From NCBI GenBank assembly GCA_963678675.1, contig OY783197.1:26657470-26721469 (forward strand): a stretch of DNA of 64,000 nucleotides, written 5' to 3'. How positions within the stretch are numbered: the first letter of the stretch is position 1; every line of letters starts with the position of its first letter. Positions 33,700-45,098 of this stretch are shown in pieces. Both the position numbers and the translations under genes were made by a program. Source of the DNA: Xiphydria camelus (taxonomy: Eukaryota; Arthropoda; Insecta; Hymenoptera; Xiphydriidae). The notes under the pieces are model-generated. The model was not told where the DNA came from. It saw only the letters and a list, made by a program, of their open reading frames with translations, and searched no databases.

Positions 33700-33907
33700 A
33701 GTAGAATGTGTCGTACTGCGCACTGTGTAAGAATAATTTATATTTTCAATATAGTTTTACGTGAAACTTTTATCCGATACACGCGTAATTATAAAATTTA
33801 ATGTACCTACTTTACGAAATTTTTATTAAATATTTGTGGAAACTTAAATACGATTGTATTAAAAAAATACACATTTTTCTTACAGTCCGCAGTACGACAT
33901 TCTACAC
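33700..33907. mobile_element. AT-rich foldback with GTAGAATG ends
   Basis: GTAGAATGTGTCGTACTGCG at the left pairs, allowing small gaps, with CGCAGTACGACATTCTAC at the right; GTAAGAA and TTCTTAC follow further in. The interior is AT-rich and resembles the 13-kb foldback near its arms. Confidence 0.6.
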
Positions 33908-35225
33908 AATTAATTTAACATTCTTCGTTAATCTCAACACTCCTCGCGTCTATTTTACAATACGAGCAATGTTCGATTAAGTCGAAGAACCGGTCGATTT
34001 TAACATTCGAAAATTTGTGAACCGATTTGAACGCAAAACGTCCATCTACGCACGGCGTGCAGAAACAGCACTTCCCGATTCCCTCGCGCGAACGGCAAAC
34101 AAAGGGAATAACAATATCAGCCACCCCCTCGCGAACTCTCGGCTCGGGAGATCCCCGCGCCCTCCAAAAAAAAAGTTTCCGCAACGCCCGGCGGCACGGC
34201 GACCGCGGAATTATTCATCCGCGATTTCGCCGCAGCCGAACGAGCCGAGGGGTCGGATCGCCGCCGACGAAGAAAGGAAGGAAGGAGGAAAGGCGAAATT
34301 TTCAGCAGGGCGGTAAGCGTTTTCGGATCGCACCATCGCATCGCCGCGATTCTCATCCCTCCCCTTCGCACCCGAGAGCCGCGCTCCCCTTTCGAGAGTG
34401 CGCTCCATATAGCGACCCTCATCATCGGGACCTCCCTCCCTCTCCTCCGGCCGACCTCGATCCCAACCCCTAACCCGAACCCCAGTCAGCAATCGGCCTT
34501 ATCAGCCGGTTGTTATTGTTTGTTATCGGCACCTAAATATTTAGGACCCGCATTGTGGCGAGTCGCGGCGCTATCTTTATCGCGAGAATCCCGAATAAGC
34601 CAATCCGACCGCGGCGCGGCTCGGGGCGCCGCCGTCCATCGAATTCCGGGCACGGAAAAACGCGGCGGCGGCGGCGGGGCGAGTAACGCGCGCGGGTGGG
34701 CGGAAGTTTGCGAATTCTCGTAGCGCGCGCTGCGCGACGGGAGGGGAATTATTTTCTCGAGATGCGCGCGCGCGCGCCGGGAGAATTTGACGCGCCTTTT
34801 TTGACGAGCCGCGGAAGGGCGCGGCGATGAGATTTATTTTCGTGGGCGTCCGCTGCGCGGATTGTCTTCGGATCGGATGCGCTTCTTCGTTATTACGATC
34901 ACGAAATGACAGGAAAAGTATTCAATTAGTTTTATAGTGGGATATCACGAACGCGAGTTGAACGTGGATTATCGTGAAAACTGTGGGAAATATCGAAACA
35001 ATGTTTACATAAACAAAAGATGTTTATTTGTGTTTCTACAATAAAAACACTATCTTCGATTTTTTACATACCTCCACTGCGTTTCGAGAAAACAGCGTTT
35101 CAAAGTCGAATGGAAACTGCGGAAGCGTTTATCTCACCTTACCCTGTATTCAGCTTCACGAAGACGTCTGAAATCTCCTTTCTGACGAAATTCAACTTTT
35201 CACATGAAATATCTAGGATGCCCGG
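33908..35225. other. CpG-rich single-copy block, AT-rich at its right end
   Basis: The block covers overlapping open frames at 34017-34492 with no recognisable products. A 100-bp segment near 34490-34600 holds several CTTATC/TTATCG motifs (GATA-like) and could be regulatory, but that is weak. Confidence 0.35.
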
Positions 35226-35453
35226 GAGAGAAAAAGAGTATAAGTCAAAATATCGCCTACCAAAACACTTCTACAATTTTCTTCTACTTTCCTAGAAATA
35301 TTTGTGTGCTACATGCATTTAACGTTCTTATGAGGTGTTATTTTCATTGTATACATTTTTTCAACAGTTTGTGTTTCAATATAAACAAATAAAGGTGTTT
35401 TCTGAGCAATACCATTTTTTGACTTGTACTCTTTTTCCTTGGATTGGAAGATA
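35226..35453. mobile_element. Possible foldback element
   Basis: GAAAAAGAGTATAAGTCAAA at the left faces TTTTTTGACTTGTACTCTTT at the right as inverted ends. Further in, CAAAACACTT faces AAGGTGTTTT. The single copy and short arms make this tentative. Confidence 0.4.
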
Positions 35454-35884
35454 CGCGAGCTTCGTCGAATTACATTTGACGAAGAATAAGCGAAGAGCGG
35501 TCGTTCGAAAAACATTTTACAGGTTTAATAATTAATATAAGACGTTAGAGTCTACGTCATCATTGCTATTCCCATACGCGTCTCTCAATCGAAGGCGATT
35601 TCGCGTCAAAGATAATATCAAACCCGCTCCGGCGTAATGAAACCGACCGCCCCGTCGTTAGATGGAGCGTGCACCTAGACTACGCAGGTAATAACCGCGC
35701 GCGAGACTCCTCTTTCCTTCGCTCGTCGTAATAAAGCGATCATCGGGAATCTTCGCGACTCGGTTCCCACGCTCGTCGTTATTACGCGCCACCGAGCGAA
35801 GAGATAATCGAATTAGCGTTAATTGCGCGTCGCTTCTCTTGGCCCGCGCGACGTACCGTTGTCCAATAATGAGAAAATGCTGTG
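35454..35884. other. Unannotated stretch
   Basis: The composition is mixed, with no repeat copy or coding signal recognised. Confidence 0.4.
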
Positions 35885-36390
35885 CACTGAGGAATGTAAT
35901 TCGGGCAACATGACGAAACGCATCTGGATAAACGTGTTCAGTCATTCTAATCAAAATACTAGTGAATTGAATTGAATGAAATATTTAGTTATTCTAACTA
36001 CGCGGAGAAAATAGGATAATAACGATTGCCAGAATAGTAAATACGAGTAGGTAGGTGGTAGCTTCGACAATATCATGTTGAATAATCTGCGGAATAGTAA
36101 TTATCACTATTTCAATGGTAATGTGTGTGATTATTATTCGAATGGTATCTAATCATTACTATACCGCAAATTAATCAACGCGATATCGTCAAAGCTGTCA
36201 CCTATTTACTATTTCATCTGGTAATCGTTGCTGTTCAATTTTCTCCTTGTACCTACATGTCTAGTTATTCTAACCAGAAAATGGTCAGTCTAACCAGACG
36301 AATGGAGGAACCATGTTTCACCAAACGGTTTAGTTATGGTTTTCAGGATTTCGGCCAAATTGCGAATTGACCGGCTTATTTTTCTCAGTG
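35885..36390. mobile_element. Family H element, copy 2, interrupted
   Basis: The left end CACTGAGGAATG is weakly conserved; the right end TTATTTTTCTCAGTG is followed by TA. The segment CAGTCTAACCAGACGAATGG and TTTCACCAAACGGTTTAG matches copy 1 at 20.3 kb. A 249-bp foldback occupies 36001-36249. Confidence 0.6.
36001..36249. mobile_element. Foldback element nested in family H
   Basis: It lies between TA at 35999-36000 and 36250-36251. Ends are CGCGGAGAAAATAGG and TTCAATTTTCTCCTTG; the arms continue with GATAATAACGATTGCCAG and CTGGTAATCGTTGC. Much of the rest is also inverted (CGACAATATCATGTTGA and CAACGCGATATCGTC). Removing it restores the family H order seen at 20.3 kb. Confidence 0.75.
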
Positions 36391-36401
36391 TAGCTGTAGT
36401 A

Positions 36402-36572
36402 CACTGAAAAAAATGTGGTCACAACTAGAAAAAATTACAGTAATTGCCGTGATAATTTTCTTCGCAATAGCAAGAATTCTTACTGCGCTAGCAATATTTT
36501 TCTAGTTGTCACCAAATAATATCTGAGGCAGACAGAAATATTGCCGGATTAGCTAAATATTTTTTTCCAGTG
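36402..36572 (-). mobile_element. Family B MITE-like element, copy 5
   Basis: The 171-bp element lies between TA at 36400-36401 and 36573-36574, 10 bp from the end of family H. It reads as the reverse complement of the 29-kb copy. CAAGAATTCTTAC is the central palindrome with one change. Confidence 0.8.
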
Positions 36573-36574
36573 TA

Positions 36575-38350
36575 GCACGCGTACGATTCAATCGTGTCAA
36601 TACACACGCTTAAAACGAGACCCGATCGAAGCGCGACGGTCCCGTCGATGGAAATCCAACGCGCTGCGTTTATTTGCGTGAAAAAGCAACCGGCTCGTTT
36701 ACGCGCGAGTCAAAACATTACATAAAAAGCTTTGGGAAGAGGAGGCAGCGGAAGACTAATAATCCCGAAATAATGTAAGCATAATAAATGGGCGAGCATT
36801 AGCGAGGCGCTCGGCAGCCGGCTCATATTTTCGGTGGCGCTGGCTTTGACGTAGCATTACTCCAAAGTGCGTTACATATTACTACCGTACAACTCTCTCT
36901 CCCCCTCTCTCTCTCCCTCTCTTTCTCCGTTATTCCGTCCCGCGCCACCGCAGCGCTACGGTAGTTCCGCTGCATCGACGTACTTCCGGTCTCAGTCGAA
37001 CTTGTATTTGCTCGTCGCTAATGGCTACTCATACAGCATCAAACTTTCAGATACATTGCAGAAAATGTTCTGCAATATTATGAGTCAAACTCACCTCGTT
37101 TTACCTGATATGGTGCGAGAGTCGTGTATCGCTGCTTCTCTTAATTGTTTGATCAGTTAAGTGAATTTTTTGATTGCATTTTAATGCATCAGGTGAACCG
37201 GAAATAGCATTTAATAGGTACTGTTCAGTTTATCGGATTCAGAGACCAATCGCTACAGTTTTGCAGCAATTATAACGTCGTGATTATTTATAGAAAAGCG
37301 AAAATTAGCCGCACTTGGTTGACGTATTTATTAGCGACAGACGGTATTGATTAATTACGATTCTTTTTAATAGAAGAGAACGATTTTTTACTTTGATGTA
37401 AGATTAAGAGAACTGACGCGAGAAGGAAGATGTCAATTTTCTCTATTTCAAATATAAAATAGAAGTGTCATTTTCAAAGATTTTCGAACGCTAGTTTCGA
37501 ACGACAGATTTATCAGGTTTTTAAAGTCTCGAGGTTCATTTCTCAAAACCTTCTCATTCCGGATTGATCGACGATCAATTTACCCTGTCGCTTCACCGCG
37601 CCACCATTTGTCGCATAATTTGAGAATCTGTCGAGTATTTCTGGATCGTACACTTTTTCAATTTCAGTTCAATCGTATCGCGCAGCGCCTTCGGACCCGT
37701 TATAATAAATGACGTATTTCAGCTTATTTAATAACATCGCCGCGACGGGCGCTCCGGACAAATTGTGACCGCGGAATCAATCGATCACCCGTCTTTTAAA
37801 ACGTCTCTTCGGTACGAATAAATTGAAGTGCGCGCGCGCGCGCTATAATTAGCGCGGCTTCAAAGACACTGTAAAATGTCCATCCGCTCGTCGTTTTTAC
37901 CGAGGCACCATAGAAAACATACGTCTTCGGCGCAGCGCGGTGCAGCCCGTCCGAGAGTGACGTCAATTTTTCAAGCGATCCCTTCACGAAATAAATCTAA
38001 CGCACGCGGAAAGAGAGCCGCGAGAGAGATAAGCATATTAATCTCCCACCCGATTTGCTTTGAGGCGCGACGGAAGCAGGCATACCCTCCTCCGCCGCGC
38101 GAAGGAATAAAGGGTTTTAAACGCGCGGTGCGGAAAGAGTGACGCCGCGGAGTGCCGTCGAAAAGCCGTGCGACGTGTTGTCGTAGCGCGTCGTGACGTT
38201 TTCTTGATCGTCGCGCCTTCCTTGGATTATATTAAGCAAATAGAGGAGGCGGGATTACGTTCCGACGGAGCGAAAAGTGAGCAGGTCTGGTTTAGAGTGA
38301 AGGATTGACCGTTTAGCAGTGGAAATTCGGTGTGGAACGAATTTTTTTTA
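36575..38350. other. Unannotated stretch, mixed composition
   Basis: The stretch has a CT-rich run at 36890-36926 and a (GC)n run near 37831. Several short open frames lack recognisable products. Confidence 0.4.
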
Positions 38351-38439
38351 TGTTGATGACGAGAAGTTGACCCCGCGTTTCTATTACTTCCCATGGCAAC
38401 GAGGGGCCAACTCCCATCAACTCGACTCAGCCTCTCTCC
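38351..38439. mobile_element. Family A hairpin element, copy 2
   Basis: GAGAAGTTGACCCCGCGTTT at the left faces AACGAGGGGCCAACTC at the right. The right end GCCTCTCTCC is followed by TA. The left terminal GGGGAGACC-like part is missing or decayed. Confidence 0.7.
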
Positions 38440-39739
38440 TAATTTCCTGCAAAATGATCTCACGCCAGTCCCGAAAACCGTAAATTGAATATTAATCGAC
38501 ACCGGCGCGAAGGTTAATCGCCGATTGCGATTTCTTCCCGTACGCGTATCCACATAACGCCGCCCTTATCAATTTTTCTTCCAAGCAACATCGATCAAAG
38601 CGAGAAGGACGAGAGCGGCGAGGAGAGAAAAGCAAACGAAAGAATACGAACGCGTCGAATTATCAATTCATTTATTTGAAAGGCACTGCGGGTAAAATCG
38701 ATCGATCATTATTATCGCCACTCGTACATCACGTCTGTAGGTATTCGAGTAGCATCACCGATCAATAAACCCACTTAATTACCCGTCCCTCGCCGACGAT
38801 TCAATCAACGTATCCCGCGCCGCGTTTCCGGTTCGACTCGCGCGCGGCGCGGCGTCGTGACAAAAGTCGCGTGTAATCGTCGGTACGCTCTCCCGATACG
38901 TGTACGTACAGCGCGACGTGATGCGTAATTTCCCCGCGCCAAGCCCCGCCAACGTCTTCTTCCTACCTATACGCGGCGCTGCAGACGCCTCCGCACGCAG
39001 AACCCATGCTACGCGCGCGCCTAGAGCCCGGCCAGCGTCGCGGAGCCCGCGCGCATCGCGAGAGGTGGCGGTTGACAGCAACAAATGCCCCGGTGCGGGC
39101 AAGACGAGGAGCTCGCGCCCGGGACGCCGGTTGCGCGGGCCCCGCTTTGAGATATTGCCCGGCAGATGCGGTCGCGCGCTGATCAAAGAAACGCTCCTCA
39201 CTGAGAGAGATTAAATGGATGCTGTTGGAACACCGGGGCTACAAATAATAACCCAAGAACGACGCGAGGCCCTAACTCGGACTTGATACATTCTCCGCGC
39301 GAGCGCGCGGGAGAGTGGTCGCCCCGCTCTCCTCGTTGCGCGCCGGCGTTATCCGCGTACGCGGCCTTCCGTTTCGGTCGCGGCGCGGTGATGTCCTCGC
39401 GCAGGAATTTGGCGATGTCCTGAAAGGGGCGGAGGCGTGTTGCGAGGAATACGGAGATCGTCATGTACCTACCTATAATGATTCTGTACGTATAAAAGAA
39501 CACGTCCTGACTGACTGGATTGATTTATCAATGCCGAGCTGAAATCGCCGAAGCTAATTACGTGGAATTTGTACAGTAGGTTTCTTTTGCGACGTAAGCA
39601 CCTGCTGAGAAAGGATTTTACGAAATTCTTCTCCTAAAACAGGGGTAAAACAGGGGGATGTCAGATTTATTTCGAGATCCACGCGGACGAGGTCGCGGGC
39701 GTAAAGCTAGTATGGCTTTTATAGTGTACGTAGCATTAT
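38440..39739. other. CpG-rich single-copy block
   Basis: Overlapping open frames at 38779-39214 on both strands and at 39198-39542 show no recognisable domains. Confidence 0.4.
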
Positions 39740-39917
39740 AGTAATTATTGATTTATATCAGTGAAACTGTTTAATACATCAATTATAGGTACATATCTTT
39801 TTCTTGTAATCGTGTGGAATAGTATGTGATTGCAAGGAAGAAATGAATTGATGTAAATAATTGATTACTTTCATCCCTGCAAGTAATTTGTAATAGATCG
39901 AACCAATTCTTTTTCTC
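39740..39917. mobile_element. Family E element, copy 5, left end lost; cut by a solo LTR
   Basis: The left arm is largely missing. AATCGTGTGGAATAGTATGT, TTGCAAGGAAGAAATG and CTGCAAGTAATTTG are family E sequence. The terminal TTCTTTTTCTCTGTG is interrupted by the solo LTR and its TGTG duplication, and the original end continues as TATAATTG at 40198. Confidence 0.65.
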
Positions 39918-39921
39918 TGTG

Positions 39922-40193
39922 TGTGGCGACCAGTCACGCTACGGCGGCCGGCCGCCAGGTGGCGCCAACTCTCTCGGCCCTCGACTCCGCGACTACCGGC
40001 CCACGGCTCTCGGCTTCTCGTTAGTGGTCCAACAACGGGCAAGTTACTATACAAGACCGTAACTGCCCGTCTCTCACGGAGGACCACAGAGCGTCTAAGT
40101 CAGGAGTCGGCCTAGCCTTACTGACGCGTCCAAAGGCCGACTCCGGGACGAAACGCTCCGCCGATTAGATGGCGACCACGTCTTCTCGCCACA
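39922..40193 (+). mobile_element. Solo LTR, copy 2
   Basis: This 272-bp copy starts TGTGGCGACC and ends TCTCGCCACA, with 8-bp inverted ends TGTGGCGA and TCGCCACA. It is flanked by an exact 4-bp duplication TGTG (39918-39921 and 40194-40197). It matches 2033-2311 nearly throughout, with TATACAAG where that copy has TATATAAG. The exact duplication suggests it is younger than copy 1. It inserted in the end of a family E element. Confidence 0.85.
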
Positions 40194-40197
40194 TGTG

Positions 40198-41572
40198 TAT
40201 AATTGCGTGAAGCATTCGTGATTGCATTTCGTTTCGATTACTCTCTCTACGACGGGGGGTCAACCTCTCTCGTAAACTCGTTCCGCTCGCCTCTTGTATC
40301 GATTAGATCGACCATTTGGTATTTTGGTATTATTTTGCTATGTGCTTCGTATTTACAGAGCAGAGTCTGATTTTCGATGACATTTCGTGAAATTTCATCA
40401 AAAATTTACATTTTCCCAATTACTCCGAAAAATTAGCCGCAAAATCAGTTGAAATAAACCGAGCAAGCGTTTGGTAATTACCGAGAGAAAACGACTTCCC
40501 GCTCTCGACTCTTTCTCCTACGCGATCTCTTCACACGGATTCCTTCGCCCGTCGACTAAACGTTCGGGCGCGCGTATACAACGAGCGATTGCCACGAAAT
40601 TCAATTAATGCGACGACGATGAGTATCGGGGACGGAATAACGAGCTCGCATCTCGTCGGGACGCCCTATCGGCTGAATCTCTCCTCGAAAACTCCCCCCC
40701 TCTTTATTCCGTACAGATAACGAGGAGAGCGACGGAGTTTCGACGACGGCTGCCCTCGTCGGAGTCACTCTCCGTGAACGGTGTGACGCCGTACGCCGCG
40801 CGAGAGAGAGCGTTCCGCTCGCTCGAGTCTAGGCAGCGAGCGAGTTACCAATGAGAGGCGACTCTCTCGAGTTTATCTCTCTCTCTCTCCCTCGTTGTCC
40901 ATCTCGCTCCCGCTCCCTCCCCCGCCGCCCCTTCCGCACCCCCGGCTACATCGCCGCGTCGTCTCGTCGTCTCGTCGTCCCTCTCGCTCGCGCGCTCCGC
41001 GGCGATGAGATATGACGGCCACATTATCACCTGATTATGTTATCACTTTGCATCGCTCGCTCCTTTACAGCTGGCTGAGAGAGTCGCCATTTATCACGGC
41101 CGCGAACGCTTGTCGTCGCGCGGTGCAGGCGGATTAGAACGTCGGGTTTACGCGGAAGAGACTCTTTGCGGCGTGTAGACCGATTAATTGGGGGAAAAAT
41201 GACTCGACGGCGGAACCGGTCGCGTGTATACCTGGAGAGCGCTCCGCCGAATCGAGGATGGGTTTCGAAAAAATCCTGGGAACTTTTTTTCGTTCGGTAG
41301 AAATAGTCGGATAAAGTTGCGGCTGGGGCTAAATGCGTTATTCATCGCCGCCGCCTTCGACTACCGGGTTTGAATGTGTCGTGTTCCCGCTAAGTACCTC
41401 GAGACGTATGTTTGTAATCTTTTTTTCGAGTCTTATTACGACTCTCGAGATCGAGAGCTTCTTGTCGGAGAGATAAAGTTAATGCGAGTATAACGTTTGT
41501 GCGTACTTGCGGTGTCGGAATGTACATACCTACTTGAGGTAAGGACGTGTAGTCAGCGGGATAACTGTTGGG
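40198..41572. other. Unannotated stretch, CpG-rich from 40.5 to 41.3 kb
   Basis: The stretch holds CT runs near 40873-40896 and a motif-rich segment near 41020-41100 (TTATCAC, CAGCTG) that might be regulatory. No coding signal is supportable. Confidence 0.35.
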
Positions 41573-41574
41573 TA

Positions 41575-41663
41575 GGAAAGAGCGGAGCAAGTTGATGTAC
41601 GAAGCTGGCCCCTCGTCGCCGTGGAAAATAACGGAGACGAGGGGCCAACTTTCTGCTTATTTC
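41575..41663. mobile_element. Family A hairpin element, copy 3
   Basis: It lies between TA at 41573-41574 and 41664-41665. It starts GGAAAGAGCGGAGCAAGTTG and has CTGGCCCCTCGTC facing GACGAGGGGCCAAC. It is 89 bp, with a shortened right outer arm. Confidence 0.8.
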
Positions 41664-41665
41664 TA

Positions 41666-42003
41666 CATACGAAGCACCCATGAACGATAGAAGAATTTAG
41701 TGTCTTTGGAGAAGAACGTATTTAATCATTTAAACTATGTAAAGTAACTAAACTCGGTCGAGATACGCTATACAAATTACTTATACTAAATTGAATATAA
41801 TTATACATAAGATTTTTATTCAATACGCGATTATGGAAATAAAGTTACCTCATTTTTTTTAATGAAATTTATATCGAATTTTTAATATAATGTGGTATAT
41901 AAAGTTCAACAAATACTTCAAACAAATTTCACATCCGAGTATATTAATTCTCATGATTACACGCATTGAATAAAATTGTATACGCTTTGTATACAACTAC
42001 ATA
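41666..42003. other. AT-rich stretch
   Basis: This is AT-rich sequence with no clear element boundary. TTGAATATAATTATACATAA resembles the AT-rich foldback arms seen elsewhere. Confidence 0.4.
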
Positions 42004-42005
42004 TA

Positions 42006-42191
42006 GGGTAAAATGGGGTGAGATGGCCCCTCGTTTCCATTAAGGGAAACCGCAGGACAAGTTGATACGCGAAGTTTTCCCCTCGTTGCATTGGAAAGTA
42101 ATAGCAACGAGGGGCCAAATTCACGTACCAACTCACCCCGACCTTCCCTATTTTTCGTGGCAACGAGAGGCCAACTCGCCACATTTCACCC
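42006..42191. mobile_element. Family A element, copy 4, split by another family A element
   Basis: Outer ends are GGGTAAAATGGGG and CCACATTTCACCC, flanked by TA (42004-42005 and 42192-42193). The left half stops at CTCGTTTCCATTA and the right half resumes TATTTTTCGTGGCAACGAG. Joining the halves with one TA gives the normal family A centre. The intervening 42043-42148 is a complete second element. Confidence 0.85.
42043..42148. mobile_element. Family A element, copy 5 (nested in copy 4)
   Basis: The 106-bp element lies between TA at 42041-42042 and 42149-42150. It begins AGGGAAACCGCAGGACAAG and ends CACCCCGACCTTCCC. TTTTCCCCTCGTTGC faces GCAACGAGGGGCCAAA. Confidence 0.85.
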
Positions 42192-42193
42192 TA

Positions 42194-42434
42194 TCAAGAA
42201 TAGGTACCAGTTTTTCTTACACTGCCTACAATTACGAAAACATCCACTCTCTTAATCTAAATCAGTGAAAAGTCACTGAAACCCAGTAAATAGCAGATTA
42301 TAGCAGATTAACAGTAACCTTATATTCACTGGATTTCAATGCCTATACACTGATTATCAGTTATTTTTACCGATTCAGATTAAGACAGCATAACGTAGCG
42401 CAACGCGACTATGTCCCCTCGCTGTACGTACTCG
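42194..42434. other. Unannotated AT-rich stretch
   Basis: It carries a local repeat, AGCAGATTATAGCAGATTA near 42291, and CTTAATCTAAATCAGTGA inverted as TCAGATTAAGACAG (near 42254 and 42375), so it may be a small foldback. I do not call an element. Confidence 0.35.
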
Positions 42435-42672
42435 TACTAGAACTACGGCTACCGGTCAATTTGACCGGTGTCTTATTCAGAGTTCCATTCAACCTCAATT
42501 GTTTCGTAACCCGTGAGGTTTTTGTCAAAATTGATACAATACTTTTTTGTAGAGCACATTTCGGTCTACAAAAAAGTCCTATAGCAGTGTGGACGAAAAA
42601 TCCACGGATAACGAGATAATCACCCGCCAAAACGACCGTCTCATAAAGCGCGACCATTCGGTAGTTCTAGTG
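42435..42672. mobile_element. Family L element, complete-looking copy 2
   Basis: The left end TACTAGAACTACGG and right end CGGTAGTTCTAGTG are inverted. A palindrome ACCGGTCAATTTGACCGGT lies at 42451-42469. GGATAACGAGATAATCACC near the right end is the family L core. TTCGGTCTACAAAAAAGTCC is shared with 57.34 kb. It is probably a non-autonomous DNA transposon. Confidence 0.65.
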
Positions 42673-43657
42673 TTAAACGCGCCACCCGAATTCGAGGTGA
42701 ATCCATCGCATCGTCGATTCGCGGGCGCGCGATTCGCTCCCGAGAAGTTCGCAGTTTCAGCGCGACATAGGCGGAATACATTCGAGGACAGAAATTACCA
42801 CGGAACGAACACAGCCGGTAACTGGATACGGCGTATAGGTACGCGCGGCGCTCGGGCCCAGGCACCGCGGCGGGACCATCACGTCGGCCGCAGCTCATCA
42901 CCGAGCGATCACATCTCATCGCTTCGCACCATCGCGGACTATTACAAACCCGCGCTGCCTCCCCCTTCGCGCCTCGCTCCCCTCCGGCGCCCTCTCACTC
43001 TCCCGTTCTACTTCGCTCCTCTATTGCCATTCCACCGCTCTACGGTATCACCGCGCTCTATCAGCATACCCAACCGCTTAGCACCTACTTCCCAGGAGTG
43101 CGATACCACTCGTAACTCATTTGAATTACACATTTCCCCGGGTTGGCTACGCGCGGCTCTTCGTGTGCGCACTTACGGCGATGTCGCGGTGTAGTGTCGT
43201 ACGTAGCGCCGGCCGCGCGACTTTCGGCGGTGCCGCGACGAATCACGCGATGAAACTGCGCGGAGTCGTTCGTACGGCGATTTATGGAGGTGCGCGAGAT
43301 TTTGCGATCGAGCCATCGGTTGGTAATCTGCATAGTTCGCGCGCGAGAAGTACCTAGTTGGGTGGGGATGAGAGTCGAGGATGGATGCTGCATTTGATTG
43401 TATTTTATGGTTCGTATGAGATGAATTCACGGGTCGGTCTATTCTGATGGATTCTCGTTTCTCTTGGTACGGTGATTGTACTGATATTCGGATAGGGTTA
43501 AACATTCACAGAGCAGATTTTACTCGGGATTTTTACCGGTGATCTTTGCCGTGTATGTCGTCCATTTATTGAGGATTTTTTTAGAGTATGGTTACGTAAA
43601 TGTAACAGTGGTCGGACGGCTGAGAGCAATATTCGGACAATATATATCATAAAAATA
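42673..43657. other. CpG-rich single-copy block
   Basis: An open frame of 201 codons starting inside family L (42589-43194) and overlapping frames on the minus strand lack recognisable domains. No gene is called. Confidence 0.4.
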
Positions 43658-43659
43658 TA

Positions 43660-43923
43660 TACCGAGATAAGAGTTTATTTGTAGTTGATAAATATTTGTT
43701 TGAATATGACGGAATAAATGTTTTATTGTACTGAATAAATATTCGTTAACTATTACAATATTTATTTGACAAAATGTGATTCTTTCAGGAAACCGACTGA
43801 ATGAAATAAACATTTTAATAATTAACATATAGGTAGGTACTTATTTTCTTGTTCCGACGAAACATTTATTTTGTCGTATTTGAAATTACATTTACTAACT
43901 ATTGATAAGCTGTTTTTTTGGTG
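43660..43923. mobile_element. Family C MITE-like element, copy 4
   Basis: It starts TACCGAGATAAGAGTTTATT after TA at 43658-43659 and ends AAGCTGTTTTTTTGGTG. The landmarks AACTATTACAATATTTATTT, CAGGAAACCGACTGAATG and GACGAAACATTTATTTTG match the family. The next element starts 6 bp on. Confidence 0.75.
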
Positions 43924-43929
43924 CATGTA

Positions 43930-44186
43930 CATTTAGGGAAAAGGTCTAGTTGGATACGAACCTGATAGAAAAATTGATTTGAGATGAACAGGAATTGATT
44001 CACATTGAACAAAAGTCTATTTGAATTTGATCGATGTTCTACTAGATTCGTACTCGATTAATAAAATATGCAAAAAATACTTATTTAATTCAAATAGACT
44101 TTTATTCGATGTGAAGAAATTCCTATTTATTTCAAATAAATTTTACTCTCAGGTTGGTATTCAACTAAACCTTTTCCTTCAGAGTG
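43930..44186. mobile_element. Foldback element with about 95-bp arms
   Basis: It lies between TA at 43928-43929 and 44187-44188. Arm pairs are GGGAAAAGGTCTAGTTG with CAACTAAACCTTTTCC, AACCTGATAGAAAAATT with AATTTTACTCTCAGGTT, and AAAAGTCTATTTGAATT with its exact inverse. Single copy in the window. The TA flanks and CA-T ends place it with the CAC-ended group. Confidence 0.75.
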
Positions 44187-44188
44187 TA

Positions 44189-45096
44189 GCAAATTTGATT
44201 CAGTCGGAATTTGTCATAGGCGCTCCTAATTTATTGAAGACTTTTTGTCCAGCAATTGAGTCCTTTCACCACATCCAATAGTTTATGTTACGTATAAACA
44301 AGCCCGGGTGTTGGAACGTGTCTAGCCACTGGTGTTTTTTTTACCTTAGTTGCTTCTTTTTATCCCACTCAATAATTCAAATTATCCTCAAATACATCCG
44401 GCCACTAGGATGCGTCCTCTCATTGGGACAGTTACCCACTTACCAACAAAATGCTTTTATCCGTCTAATAAAATAGAAGTATCATTTATGTGTCGCGCGT
44501 CAGATTTGATATAAAGAAGAGAAGTACCATTAAAGTCATCCAGAAGACGTTACCACCCTCTGCGGCGCGCGCGAAGCTCACCCGAAGTCTTCGGCACGTG
44601 ACTTTAGCTCGCGTTTCGCCGTAATCGCCCTCGTTACGCCACTCGCGGAGTCTGCGGAGCGAATGCCCTCGCCGCGGATTAACCGGGAACTTGGAAAATA
44701 TCGCATCGAGGGAGTCGAGTCTTTCGCGTCGACGTCGGGGAGCGGCCGAGCCAGCCGGCAATTTCCAGCGGCAGGAATTTCCCTAATTATCATTACTCAT
44801 TAATCCGACGAGTATTATTATTTTAACGCGCATCTGCAGCCAACCACCACCTCATTTACCGCGACCGAGATCAATCATGCGCGCGCGGTGCGCTCGCCGC
44901 GCTGCGCGTTCGTAATCATAAGTAATCGGATCGTGTTTATGGGATAGAAAGTATGTAATCTAGCTCGCGGTCGAGGGGAGCAACGCCCGCGACGCGACGG
45001 GATGTATCATCCCTTCGACGCCTCTGTATTTATCGGCTGCTCGGTCCGTCGTCGAGCGGATGAAGCAGATATATATTATGTTTAAGTCAGAATCTG
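44189..45096. other. Unannotated stretch
   Basis: Open frames at 44285-44476 and 44486-44793 have no recognisable products. Bases 44550-44900 are CpG-rich. Confidence 0.4.
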
Positions 45097-45098
45097 TA

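Noticed and set aside
42589..43194. Open frame of 201 codons, plus strand
   Set aside because: It begins inside a family L transposon relic and runs into CpG-rich sequence with low-complexity Pro/Arg/Ser translation and no motif.
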